From Tubulanus polymorphus (lineage: Eukaryota; Nemertea; Palaeonemertea; Tubulaniformes; Tubulanidae): a DNA stretch of 64,000 nt. Both the position numbers and the translations under genes were made by a program. Within the stretch, counting starts at the first letter, position 1, and each line of letters opens with the position of its first letter. The stretch is taken from positions 732,631 to 796,630 of the forward strand of contig NC_134033.1 in the NCBI RefSeq assembly GCF_964204645.1, written 5' to 3'. The notes under the pieces were generated by a model, which saw only the letters and a list, made by a program, of their open reading frames with translations, did no database searches and was not told where the DNA came from. Positions 55,001 to 64,000 of the stretch are shown piece after piece.

Positions 55001-58000
55001 TTAATCAACTCTTGAAATTTATATTACGTAGAATTTTAGCTAAGAGCACTTTTTAAGTTAACTGCTCCTGCACTTGGAATGTTCTGTCTCGATCTAGTCC
55101 TACAGTCGAAAATTTTCAAATCAAATTTGAAAAATCTTTTTAAAGAAATCTATTTGTCTTAATGTTTAGTAATCTTATTGTTGAGTATGTCACCAATGAT
55201 TGCATCTAAACTTTTAAGAATCAAAATTTTCTAATCTCAAGTAAAGCGCGGAGAGTACTCTGTGTCGATATTGCATTATCAATGAAAATTGTTTCTACCT
55301 TTTTGTAGCGACCAAAATCTCTCCATCTCCGTCGAGCGAGAGTTTGACGTCGTTGGAGTCGTCTCAAACTGCAGCGTCTGCTGCGAATACTCAGCAGACA
55401 GTCGGAGGAACCGGAGCGGTCGGAGGAATGTTCGATGAAGAAGAGGAATTCGTTTATAAGAATGCACCGTTTGTCAATAAACCGTTCTGTATGTACCGAG
55501 GTCACACTGCTGACCTGTTAGACGTATCCTGGTCTAAAGTAAGTACAACCTTAATAAATTGAGTACTCAGTTCCTCAATTGAGTTCCACAATTTAATACT
55601 TAGTTCCACAATTCAGGAGTCAGTTCCACAATTGACTCAGCTCCACAATTCAGGAGCGAGTTCTACAGTTGAGTACTCAGTTCCACAATTCAGGAGCCGT
55701 TCAGCGGGCAGTTCCACAATTTAGGAGTCAGTTCCACAGCCGTGAGCCGAAATTTGACTCCCTTGAGAGCTTCATCATTGGAAATAAGTTAATTCTAGAT
55801 CGTGGGACTCGGTCCTGTTGAACCAGGTTCAAGAACTGGAACAGGATTCAGGTGGAACAGCATCCAGAACTATGGAACCGGATCCTGAACTGCCCAGATA
55901 TCCTGACTTCATTCCGCAATCTCTCGATTCCGGGAAAATGGTCTCGGGTTTAAAACGATTGAAATATTTCTATTTTTCAGAATTATTTCATCCTGTCGTC
56001 GTCGATGGATAAAACCGTTCGATTGTGGCACATTTCGCGTAAAGAATGTTTATGCAGTTTTCAACATATTGATTTCGTGACGGCGATAGCATTCCATCCG
56101 AGGGTAATAACATATCACTTTAGTAATAATAATGATTTATTTACTTATAATATAACATTGTAAACATAATTTCTTAAAATGTAATTTCATCGATGAATAG
56201 GTACACGATTAAGAAGGAGGGGTTGCGCCTGATAGATAGATTGCCCTAAAATATCATTCATTGTTTTTATTTCTGAATGGTAGATTCAAACTGTGCTACT
56301 GAACCAGGGGCCAGTTGCACAGTTGTGATTTAAGTCTAAAATTGGTCTTAAATCTTAAGTTGTTAGATTGATTAGCTATAGAACTAAGTTGGTTTTAGAC
56401 TGGTCTTAAGTCTAAGTCATGACTATGCAACCGAACCGTGAGTTTAACTGTTTAGAAGATTCCAACACTGTGTCTGATATTTTGTTGTTGTTTTTTTAGG
56501 ATGAGAGATATTTTCTGAGCGGATCGCTCGACGGTAAACTGAGATTGTGGAACATTCCGGATAAGAAAGTGGAACTGTGGAATGAGATTAGTGGAACCGT
56601 TAAACTGATAACGGCGGCTAATTTCTGTATGAACGGGAAATACGCGGTGGTCGGAACTTACGACGGTCGATGTTTGTTTTATCAAACTGAGGTACGCTCT
56701 CTACATGTTACATGTGCATGTTAAATTTACATGTGACAGGTACATGTCACTAGTGATTGATTTCATTTACCAACAATTTACATGTAAACTTTTCCTTTTC
56801 CTATGTTCAATGATCTGACATGAAACATGTTCATGTCACATGTGTCCTGACATGTTAAATGAAGAGCAGGAACATGTTCTGAGCGTGTGTAATACGGACA
56901 TGTTACATGAACATGTTCTGACATGTAATGCGGACATGTTCTGACATGTAATGCGGACATGTTCTGACATGTTATACGGACATGTTTTGTTGTAGAGATT
57001 GAAATTCCACACAGCGATCGACGTACGATCGACTCGAGGTAAAAATTCCCGAGGACGAAAAATAACCGGCATAGAACCTCACCTCACCGAGGACAAGGTA
57101 ACCGACCTGCCGTTTTAACTAACAACATACGCTTATTATTTGAATATTTGTCAGTTATCGCCATGGTTACTCTGATTACTATAGATGTTGGTGACGTCGA
57201 ACGATTCACGTTTACGCCTGTACGACCTTCGAGATTTGACCTTGACCTGTAAATATAAGGGGTGTACGAATAACAGCAGTCAAATAAAAGCTTCATTCAG
57301 GTGAGAGTTCGGGGGATGAGGGGGCGTTTTAGGGGTGAGAGGAAGGGGGGAACTACCTCAACAGCTCCCTCTATATTCACTGAACACCCCCAAACAGCTC
57401 CCTCTATATTCACTGAACAACCCTAAACAGCTCCCTCTATATTCACTGAACACCCCCTAACCCTGTGTGGTGTTTTCTATTTTCAGTTCCGATTGTAAAT
57501 ATATAATCTGCGGCTCCGAAAACAGTTTCGTTTATATCTGGAAAACGTACCACGATTTCCATAAATTCTCATCGGCTCGTCGAGATCGTAACGACTATTG
57601 GGAGGGAATTAGAGGTATCGTTTACTGAATCATTCGTTCATTGCTGTATTTTAATAATCAGATAACTCTCTGAAAGAACGTCACTAGGCAGCCATGTTTC
57701 TGTGCAGCCATGTTTCTGTGAAGCTATGTTTCTGTGAAGTCATGTTTCTGTGCAGCCATGTTTCTGTGCAGCCATGTTTCAGTGAAGCCATGTTTCAGTG
57801 AAGCCATGTTTCTGTGAAGCCATGTTTCTGTGAAGCCATGTTTCTGTGAAGCCATGTTTCTGTGAAGCCATGTTTCTGTGCAGCCATGTTTCTGTGAAGT
57901 GTATCATGTTTTATTACTCTATTTCAGCTCACAGTGTCGTCGTTACGTCTGCTGTTTTTGCGCCGAATCCGAATCTGATCATTAAACGTAAAACCGCAAC

Positions 58001-58178
58001 GACGCCGTCTGGTGTTACGACGACGACCTTGACCGGAGTCGGAGCAGACGGCGGCGAGAACGTCAGCGCTGAACGTCGTCGAACTCTCGACCATCTCGGA
58101 GAGGTTCTAGTCACCGCTGACTTCAACGGAACGATTAAAATATTCAAAAATCGATTTCGCCAAATTCCGGCGCGTTGA
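49028..58178 (+). CDS. WDR44: WDR44 (Rab11-binding WD-repeat protein), complete, 20 coding exons
   Basis: Exons: 49028-49095, 49394-49447, 49621-49681, 49752-50018, 50322-50582, 50826-50993, 51600-51761, 52517-52653, 53413-53570, 53653-53708, 54176-54256, 54353-54397, 54508-54598, 55309-55538, 55981-56103, 56500-56691, 56996-57097, 57185-57300, 57487-57614, 57928-58178; 916 residues, like human WDR44. The N-terminus has SDTEEFYDAED, an FFAT-type motif (VAP binding at the ER). Then come a poly-Gln run, a proline-rich stretch (PPRPPPPRPPLPKP; binds GRAF SH3 domains in mammals), the conserved MRPRSNSGRILTD and INPLTLHIMRRTKEYS, and WD repeats in the C-terminal half (SMDKTVRLWHIS, SLDGKLRLWNIPDKK, DSRLRLYDLRDL, ENSFVYIWKTYHDF). 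It is an effector of Rab11 in endosomal/tubular transport. Introns carry many repeats. Confidence 0.96.
50035..50280. repeat. Pyrimidine (CTCCCT) tract in WDR44 intron 4
   Basis: CTCCCTCTCTC repeats with almost no purines. Two larger tracts of the same type fill other introns (53755-54135, 54605-54985). Confidence 0.95.
50583..50790. repeat. TTAAAACAGGTCAATTTTATCG repeat at a WDR44 splice donor
   Basis: About eight copies of GTTAAAACAGGTCAATTTTA begin right at the exon 5 edge, whose end reads TTAAAACAG/GTAAATT. The array is therefore an amplified, decayed copy of the exon 5/donor junction. Confidence 0.85.
51108..51358 (+). mobile_element. CAGGGTC-type MITE, full length, target duplication AAAAT
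   Basis: Terminal inverted repeats CAGGGTCTGATCTAAG and CTTAGATCAGACCCTG are perfect over 16 bp. AAAAT flanks both ends (51103-51107 and 51359-51363). The interior aligns in reverse with 29077-29315 (CGGGACAAGTATA, AAGCTTTTTTCCCACTCG). Confidence 0.88.
52060..52400. repeat. About 115-bp tandem triplication in a WDR44 intron
   Basis: Three copies of AAAAGCTTTCGAATGATACC, CAAGTTGGTCGACTTTGGGG and GACACCTTCAGAGTCTGG. Each includes GACTCTGCTTGGTCATCTAG. Confidence 0.9.
52751..52863. mobile_element. Palindromic MITE, GGTTTTATAGACTGG family
   Basis: GGACCGGTTTTATAGACTGG with TTTAACCCGGGGG is inverted as CCCCCGGGTTAAAGG and CCAGACTATAAAACCGGGCC. Related to 39989-40107. Confidence 0.75.
52940..53310. 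repeat. 36-bp tandem repeat in a WDR44 intron
   Basis: About ten units of GGAATCTCTCCATTCACCTG followed by CAGCAGATTCACTCGA. Confidence 0.95.
53755..54135. repeat. CTCTCC pyrimidine tract in a WDR44 intron
   Basis: CTCTCTCCCCTCTCACCTCT-type low-complexity DNA, nearly all C and T with interspersed TTCATCTC. Open frames across it are artefacts. Confidence 0.95.
54605..54985. repeat. CTCTCC pyrimidine tract with TCTGTCCATC in a WDR44 intron
   Basis: Units of CCCTCTGTCCATCTTTCCCC alternate with CTCTCTCCC. It follows the exon 13 donor by only a few bases. Confidence 0.95.
55565..55745. repeat. AGTTCCACAATTCAGGAGTC array in a WDR44 intron
   Basis: About eight diverged units of the GTTCCACAGTTCTGGA family. 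Confidence 0.85.
56695..56990. repeat. ACATGTTCTGACATGTAATG repeat in a WDR44 intron
   Basis: Many ACATGT palindromes, dense at 56820-56985 as CGGACATGTTCTGACATGTA units. Confidence 0.9.
57690..57900. repeat. 16-bp AGCCATGTTTCTGTGA tandem repeat in the last WDR44 intron
   Basis: About thirteen copies with GTGAAG/GTGCAG variants. Confidence 0.95.
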
Positions 58179-58431
58179 GAGAGAGAGCGAGCGGAAATCA
58201 CGACCTCGGCCTTTACACTTATATTCGGTGCTCAAAATCTTACCTGCGAAATAAGGTTCCACGGGTTGGACCTCTTGGCTGGGTCGGTCTGCGGATTGGC
58301 CCTTGGGTCGGTCCACGGTTTATAGCCCTTGGGTCGGTCCACGGGCTTTAAGAATGAAAATGGAGGTTATAGGGCTCGGCTACTGTTCATCACTAGTCAT
58401 TGAAGCATAAATAATATATAATTATGATTTC

Positions 58432-58434
<3 letters not shown>

Positions 58435-58489
<55 letters not shown>

Positions 58490-58500
58490 ATTAATATATA
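58435..58500. repeat. (TTA)n microsatellite in the WDR44 3' UTR
   Basis: About 18 consecutive TTA triplets, then AATATTAATATA. Confidence 0.95.
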
Positions 58501-58784
58501 ATGAGTATTAATTTATAATGTATTGATAATAATAAACCACTAAAACTCGTGTGCAATGATGTAAAATCTGTTATTACCTGTTTCTAAAACCATGTATTTG
58601 TAAATACACAAATTGTACAGAAAATCATTATGTAATTAAAAGATCAGTCTGAGAGACGCATGTTTATTTATACTCGCGGAGTACAAGGGGAAAACTTTCG
58701 GGGGCCTTACTAGATTCGTGCAGGTTTCCGGAATTACCCTCTTTTGGCTCGTTCTTTTCGACTAGAATTCACTCATAATTTGTA

Positions 58785-59190
58785 ACCCTGATAGAAGCGG
58801 CCGGTAGAGAGTTTGGCAGGTTTTGATTGGTCTCTACCGATTCCCGAATTCTCTTCTGACGCGTTCGTTTTGACCAGAATACGATCTACCAATTCCGGAA
58901 TTGTATAATTTGTAAACCTGATAGAAGCGGCCGGTAGAGAGTTTGTAATCTGTAAACCTGATAGAAGCGGTCGGTAGAGAGTTTGTAATCTGTAAACCCG
59001 ATAGAAGCGGCCGGTAGACAGTTTGTAATCTGTAAACCCGATAGAAGCGGCCGGTAGAGAGTTTGTAATCTGTAAACCTGATAGAAGCGCCCAGTAGAGA
59101 GTTTGTAATCTGTAAACCTGATAGAAGCGGCCCCGGTAGAGAGTTTGTAATCTGTAAACCTGATAGAAGCGGCCCCGGTAAAGAGTCTGT
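58785..59190. repeat. About 48-bp minisatellite
   Basis: Seven to eight units of TTTGTAATCTGTAAACCTGA and TAGAAGCGGCCGGTAGAGAG. Minus-strand open frames across it are repeat artefacts. Confidence 0.95.
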
Positions 59191-59579
59191 AGATCCGAAA
59201 TGGTAACATTCAATCAAAACCTGCCTTGAATTTCTTGCTCCACTCCAGATACCAGGTTTTCGAGTATGAAAATGCATATTCATTAGGCAATCTTGTCGGA
59301 ATAACGCTGAATCACATTTGTTTCATACTGATGTGAATTGGTTAGGATTTAATGCATTCGTCATTGAATAGTTCTGCCCCCCTAACAGATGGGGTCGGAT
59401 TTGAAATTAAAACCGAATAATCCCATACCGTGCTGATATTATAAGTTTTCGATGTGATAGCGGCTTAGATCATCCCCCCCCCCCCGGCACTATTCTGTTA
59501 GTACCTGGAATATGAGATGGTCCCTAATTACGACAACCTGATATAAAATGAAACCAATAAATTGCAATCTTTTCAAATT

Positions 59580-59835
59580 AAACAGAGTTTCTTTCATTGT
59601 TGCTGTAGTTTGTTTTGGTGAAAGAAGAACAATCATTGTTTTATATACCGTTTTGTTTTGGCACCGAAAACAATGTATCGCGCTTTAGTGATATCCGAGT
59701 TCATCCATTTCATAAAAATAGTGTCGCTAGAATATTTCAACAAACATTCGAGGAGCAGATCCGGAATAGATGCCTGAAGAGGGGATAATGTAACTCCCGA
59801 AAACGTTCGCTGTAATAAATATATATTCATTCATT
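59580..59835 (+). mobile_element. Probable retroelement 3' end with CTGAAGA-hairpin-GAAA motif
   Basis: 59772-59807 reads CTGAAGA, then a hairpin GGGG...CTCCC, then GAAAACGTTCGC, followed by AATAAATATATATTCATTCA. This matches the core found in minus orientation in the 69-bp repeat at 42908-43255. Just upstream a plus-strand frame reads SDIRVHPFHKNSVARIFQQT, possibly the decayed C-terminus of an element protein. The family is not identified. Confidence 0.4.
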
Positions 59836-60181
59836 AGAAAATGAGATTTGCACTGTTTTTGCTTCTATGGATCTTGAACCGTAGAACTAACTGGTTCCAG
59901 AACCGGTGAGCTGGGTTCTGGTGAACGTAAGCTCCGGGTCGAGGGTCGTGTGTGATCGTGATGCGTGTGAGCAAATATATCGTCTGAGGATCTTATCGCG
60001 ATTATTCGATTCCATATCAATAAAACGCGATGTCCAGTGTGGAATCAGTTCGCGTGGTGTATTTGTTTATCGTGTTTAACGGAATCCAGCGGTCGCGGTA
60101 AAGTGCGCACCTGTTTGCTCACCACTGCTTCTCTCGGTTGGACACTCTACACACACACACGTGTAGAAAGGTCCAGACGAT

Positions 60182-62027
60182 ATGAAACTGATCACGTCTC
60201 AACTCCGGCCGCTGCTGCTGCTGTCTATAATCGGACTGTTACTGACTCCTATTGCGCTAGGTAAGTCCAACATCAGAGATTCGATTAGATAAAAACCATA
60301 AAACCATATCTTAACAAAATGCATTTTCTTGAAATACAATTCTTTTAATTTGTTAAATATCAGAAAGTTCTCGTGTAGGCGTCTCGATTTGGACCCGGTT
60401 CCACTTTAAAGTTAAAATGATACTAATAAGGTTGGAATTGAATCCAATTACTGTAGAACTTGGTTCAGTAACTGTGGAACTGGGTCCAATAACAGTGGAA
60501 CTGGCTCCCGAACTGTGGAATATAAATAAGGTTTTCACGTCGAACCCGAGATGTCAAAACCAATTGACCTAAGGGAACATGAATGAGAATTAACCGATTG
60601 TCCTGGTAGCTCCCAAACGTTTCCAATCATAAAGTATCTGTTTCCCGTCAATTTCAGGTGCAAAGAGAAATTTCCAGGAGCCGCGTCGCGCTAAAGTATT
60701 GATCCTAGGAGCAGGAGCTGCCGGTATTTCAGCCGCTAAATATCTACACGATCACGGAGTCAAAGACTTCATCATCATTGACGCCGAGAACCGAATCGGT
60801 GGCAGAGTGAAAGCTACCGAGTTCGGTGATAAAATAGTCGAACTCGGAGCTAATTGGGTTCACGGTACTGACGGCAACCCGCTGTGGGATCTGGCTAGAA
60901 AATACAAAATGGCCGGCGTCGTTTCGAATTATGACAGTTACGTCACGCGTGACGTCGACGGAAATGACGTCACAACCGCTTCGGACGCGGCGTTCCGGAA
61001 GTACGACCGGGCCGATCGGGTTGTCGACCGGATTCGCGAGTTTCGTCTGAAAAACAAGATGGCCGACGTTCCGTTGAGGGCGGCTTTGCGGTTCGGCGGT
61101 TGGCCGAAACGAAGGACGCCCGTGGAGAATCTAGTCGAGATGTATAACGTGGATTTCGATAATTCTGTCCCGGCTGAAGAAACGACTGTACTTTATCAAC
61201 CGACCTTACAGGAGAATTACAAACACGAAGATTATTTCATCACCGATCAGAGAGGATACAGTTACATACTGGAGCGATTGGCAGATGAATTCCTTACAGG
61301 CGGCGCCACCAGACGACTCTATCTCAACGAAACGGTCACGCGGGTGATTTATAACCAGCGAGGTGTCAAGGTCAAGACGAAGTCTGGGAAACTTTTCAAA
61401 GGTGATTACGCGATCTGTACGTTCAGTATCGGAGTCATGCAAAGCGACGCCGTCAAATTCATACCCAGATTTCCCGAAAAAAAGCAATTGGCTTTAAACA
61501 GTTTCTCGATGGGAACTTACACAAAAATATTCATGAAATTTGACGCGTCCGTTCAACGATTCTGGGACGATGAAGAATATATTCTGTACGCTCATCCGAC
61601 CAGAGGTTACTACCCGATCTGGCAGAATCTGGAAGCTAAAGGTTTCCACCCAGCTGGTACTAACATCCTACTAGTATCGCTGACTGGTGATGAAGCTGAT
61701 CGAGTATCTCGTCTGCCCGTAGCGACTGTTAAAGCTGAATTAACCGCAGTATTGAGAAGCATGTACGGAGAGCAGGTGCCCGAACCCGTTGAGATCCTGG
61801 TACCCGACTGGCATACTAACCCTCTCTATTACGGCTCCTATTCTAACTGGCCTCCGTGGATGTCCGCTGATATGCACGCTCTGATGGGCGCTCCTTTGAA
61901 TGATAAGTTGTATTTCGCTGGTGAAGGTTATTCGGCCGAATTTTATGGTTATCTTCACGGAGCCATGCAATCCGGAAACCAGACGGCCCAACAGATCATC
62001 TCCTCAATGGGACTAGATTATGTGTGA
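60182..62027 (+). CDS. Secreted FAD-dependent polyamine oxidase, complete
   Basis: Exon 1 (60182-60260) encodes a signal peptide (MKLITSQLRPLLLLSIIGLL, ending TPIALG). Exon 2 (60658-62027) encodes the whole enzyme; total 482 residues. The FAD-binding motif is VLILGAGAAGISAAKYL with the second-strand acid in IIIDAENRIGGR, followed by ELGANWVHG. The substrate-domain motif SFSMGTYTKIFMKF holds the Lys expected near flavin N5. The C-terminal FAD segment is LYFAGEGYSAEFYGYLHGAM. Such enzymes oxidise spermine/spermidine or acetylated forms and release hydrogen peroxide. By recall it looks closer to plant apoplastic polyamine oxidases (QRGY, GYY.IWQ, YTKIF.KF) than to vertebrate PAOX or SMOX. A signal peptide on its own exon, and a second such exon downstream, point to a tandem gene pair. 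Confidence 0.92.
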
Positions 62028-63407
62028 GCCTCAAACTCTGACACAACTTCTCAACAGTTCGGTCTCCGACATTCATCTTTATTCAGTAAATTAAAATACA
62101 AATGAAGAGAACAAAAAGTTGTTTCCATTAGTGAATTCTGAATACAACGAGCACGAGTTGAGTAGTTTATAAGTGTGACTAGTTTGTCTGATGCACGAGC
62201 ATCGTGTACAGTAAGCTCGTGCATCGAATAAACTAGTCACATTTATAATGTATCGTGCGCGGTGTATCTTTCCTACACCCCCCGGTTAACGCCAGGCTCC
62301 TCTACGAATTTTCTCGCGTCCTGAATTCCAGCATTTGTCGAGGGAAGTTTTTTGCAAGCAGGGATTCGAACTCGCCAGTTGCGGATGCGAATTCCTTTCG
62401 GTAGAGTATCCGCATCTTGTTTGTAGTGCGCATGCTCAATCTATGCTTCGATTCAACCTAAGGCAGCGTGGTTTAGAAATGATTTACCGACGAAACAAAA
62501 ATTGATAGTCGAAGAATTAATTTTGAAGGCGGCTTTCTTGCGAAAGTCAAGCAAGAGGCAAAAGGCTGAGCTAAAGCAAGCACCCATATTGAGCACACGA
62601 CGGGTTCTTCTGAGATAACGTCACCGGGTGGGAGGTTGTCCCGGGGAAATCCTCGTCGTGGCTGGGTTCTTCTGAGATAACCTCACCGGATAGGAGGTTG
62701 TCCTGGGGAAATCCTCGTCGTGGCTGGGTTCTTCTGACATTACGTCACCGGATAGGAGGTTGTCCCGGGGAAATCCTCGTTGTGGCGGGGTTCTTCTGAG
62801 ATTACGTCACCGGGTGGGAGGTTGTCCCGGGGAAATCCTCGTCGTGGCTGGGTTCTTCTGAGATAACCTCACCGGATAGGAGGTTGTCCCGGGGAAATCC
62901 TCGTCGTGACGGGTTCTTCTGAGATTACGTCACCGGATAGGAGGTTGTCCCGGGGAAATCCTCGTAATGTCCTCGTTATCACAGTTCTTAGACATCTAGA
63001 ACTAGCCAAAATCATAATGTTGATATCAAATTATTTCTTAAGTTTGTTTGCAAATTTGATATGAGAGATTTATTGACGGTCAATATCGGTGCAAACAAGC
63101 CGGAACAATCTGGTTCGCGCTGGACCGCTGCTCCCAGTTTCGAGTCGTTAAATGATTTTGATATTCATTAATTAAGCTTTCGTGGAACCCTTATTCTCGT
63201 ACCGCCAGCCAGCCTGCTGCAGGCTAGGGTTAACCTGACGTTCCGGAACGTGTAACAGGTGCGCGGCGATTACATAAAATGGCATGATTAATGATGGTGC
63301 GAAATGAATAGGAAGAACTTTCTCAAGTCAAGCTGTACCGCAGTAGCAGGTGTTGAGAACCGCAATGTCTTATTCGGGAACTCTGGACGCAAAAGAGACC
63401 ACGCGAA
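62028..63407. other. Spacer between the two polyamine oxidase genes
   Basis: Holds the first gene's 3' UTR (AATAAA at 62226, next to an inverted repeat ATAAGTGTGACTAGTTTGTC / ATAAACTAGTCACATTTATA at 62170-62250), a decayed tRNA-like fragment on the minus strand at 62345-62415 (B box GAGTTCGAATCC), and a 61-bp tandem repeat. Confidence 0.6.
62605..62970. repeat. 61-bp tandem repeat, six copies
   Basis: Units of GGGTTCTTCTGAGATAACGT, CACCGGGTGGGAGGTTGTCC and CGGGGAAATCCTCGTCGTGG, with GTGGGAGG/ATAGGAGG variants. Confidence 0.95.
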
Positions 63408-63498
63408 ATGGACCGGAACACGTATCTACCGCTGCCACCGCTGCTGCTGCTGTTGCTGCTGCTGCTAGTCGGGCTGCTATCGACTCCTGTTGCACAAG
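63408..63498 (+). CDS. Signal-peptide exon of a second polyamine oxidase (3' beyond the window)
   Basis: ATG at 63408 opens MDRNTYLPLPP, a run of nine leucines, then VGLLSTPVAQ, and a GTACGT donor follows in phase 1. The exon ends in the same phase and with nearly the same residues (LLSTPVAQG against LLLTPIALG) as exon 1 of the enzyme at 60182, so it is very probably the first exon of a tandem paralog. No exon 2 is seen before the window ends. Confidence 0.7.
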
Positions 63499-64000
63499 GT
63501 ACGTCCACCTCCAAACACAAATACGAACAATTTCTTTAGAAAATAATCTATTTTTTCGTTTGGAAAATTAGTTTTTGATTTGTTGTGATAATGATCGCTC
63601 AGGCGTGTTTACAAAAGAACTGGAGCAAACTTTTCAGTTCGCGGTTTAAACTTCACCCTAAAGTTAAAGAATGAACTGATAACAAATTTTATTAGAATCT
63701 AATAGACGGACAGGCTGCTGCGGAGAAATGAGGTATCATTCCTATATAAAGCCTTAACTAATTTCAACACACTTGAAGTGGAATTGTATCTGTAGAATTG
63801 GGTTCAAGTTTTTCACGTCGATGAAAGTTTACTTGGCCTCTGAGGTCTTCATGTTGTGTCCTTGCTTGTCCGCGACATTCGACACATTAAGAACAGACAA
63901 TCTGGGAATTAACAAACTTGCAGGATCTGTCTGTCGGAGAATAAGCTGTCGTAACATGAGAACACATGACGACAATAAGACCTCTGCTGTAGACAACATG
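63499..64000 (+). other. Intron 1 of the second polyamine oxidase (to window end)
   Basis: No splice acceptor followed by an AKV(L/I)GAG-type frame is visible. GAATTGTATCTGTAGAATTG and GTTCAAGTTTTTCACGTCGA resemble parts of intron 1 of the first gene (GTTTTCACGTCGAA at 60531), which supports duplication of the whole locus. Confidence 0.5.

Larger units (their letters stand above)
58179..60181. other. Intergenic DNA between WDR44 and the polyamine oxidase
   Basis: Contains the WDR44 3' UTR (AATAAA at 58531), an ATT/TTA microsatellite at 58435-58500, a 48-bp minisatellite (58785-59185), a retroelement-like 3' end (59580-59835) and the polyamine oxidase promoter region. Confidence 0.6.

Noticed and set aside
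53753-55015. Ser/Leu/Pro-rich and Arg/Glu-rich frames in WDR44 introns
   Set aside because: Translations of pyrimidine tracts, located between well-supported exons.
58773-59283. Three overlapping minus-strand frames with SGLQITNSLP repeats
   Set aside because: A repeat unit open in all three frames; no gene-like features.
62340-62420. Possible tRNA gene on the minus strand
   Set aside because: A B box and tRNA-like flanks are present, but I could not form an acceptor stem or anticodon arm; probably a SINE fragment.

Overview
The window is nuclear DNA of an invertebrate animal, most probably a lophotrochozoan (mollusc, annelid or brachiopod grade); I cannot name the species. Every gene is split by GT-AG introns and the intergenic DNA is dense in minisatellites and short transposons. 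A beta-carbonic anhydrase and a Shark/HTK16 kinase (both absent from vertebrates) sit beside a selenoprotein T that still uses selenocysteine.

Layout. 428-2739 (+): last three exons of a beta-carbonic anhydrase. 5478-13581 (-): a complete 16-exon SH2-ankyrin-SH2-kinase (Shark/HTK16). 14084-15156 (+): selenoprotein T with an in-frame UGA and a form-2 SECIS candidate at 15848-15919. 17541-18850: a 46-bp minisatellite. 22231-23982 (-): heparan sulfate 6-O-sulfotransferase with a long repeat-filled 3' UTR. 25218-30600 (+): MFSD1, a lysosomal major-facilitator transporter. 28580-37109: a head-to-tail duplication of about 4 kb carrying the MFSD1 3' exons plus the first two exons of INTS4, present as two full copies and a third cut short by a hAT-type transposase gene (37251-39454). 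41026-43491 and 45486-47364 (+): two tandem paralogs encoding small secreted six-cysteine proteins that I cannot assign to a known family. 48413-48707 (-): a full-length 7SL (SRP) RNA gene. 49028-58178 (+): WDR44 in 20 coding exons. 60182-62027 (+): a secreted polyamine oxidase, followed at 63408-63498 by the signal-peptide exon of a second copy that runs off the window.

The genes do not form a pathway; they are ordinary housekeeping and secretory-route genes. What stands out is repeated local duplication at every scale: whole genes (six-cysteine proteins, polyamine oxidases), a multi-gene block (MFSD1/INTS4), and exon edges (MFSD1 exons 2 and 4, Shark exon 1) that leave decoy splice sites in introns.

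The intergenic DNA shows nested MITEs with 5-bp target duplications, a foldback element with tRNA-like arms, and a CTGAAGA-hairpin-GAAA motif resembling a hammerhead ribozyme core at two unrelated loci. All exon boundaries were placed by eye from splice sites and reading phase; summed exon lengths keep frame for every gene called complete.
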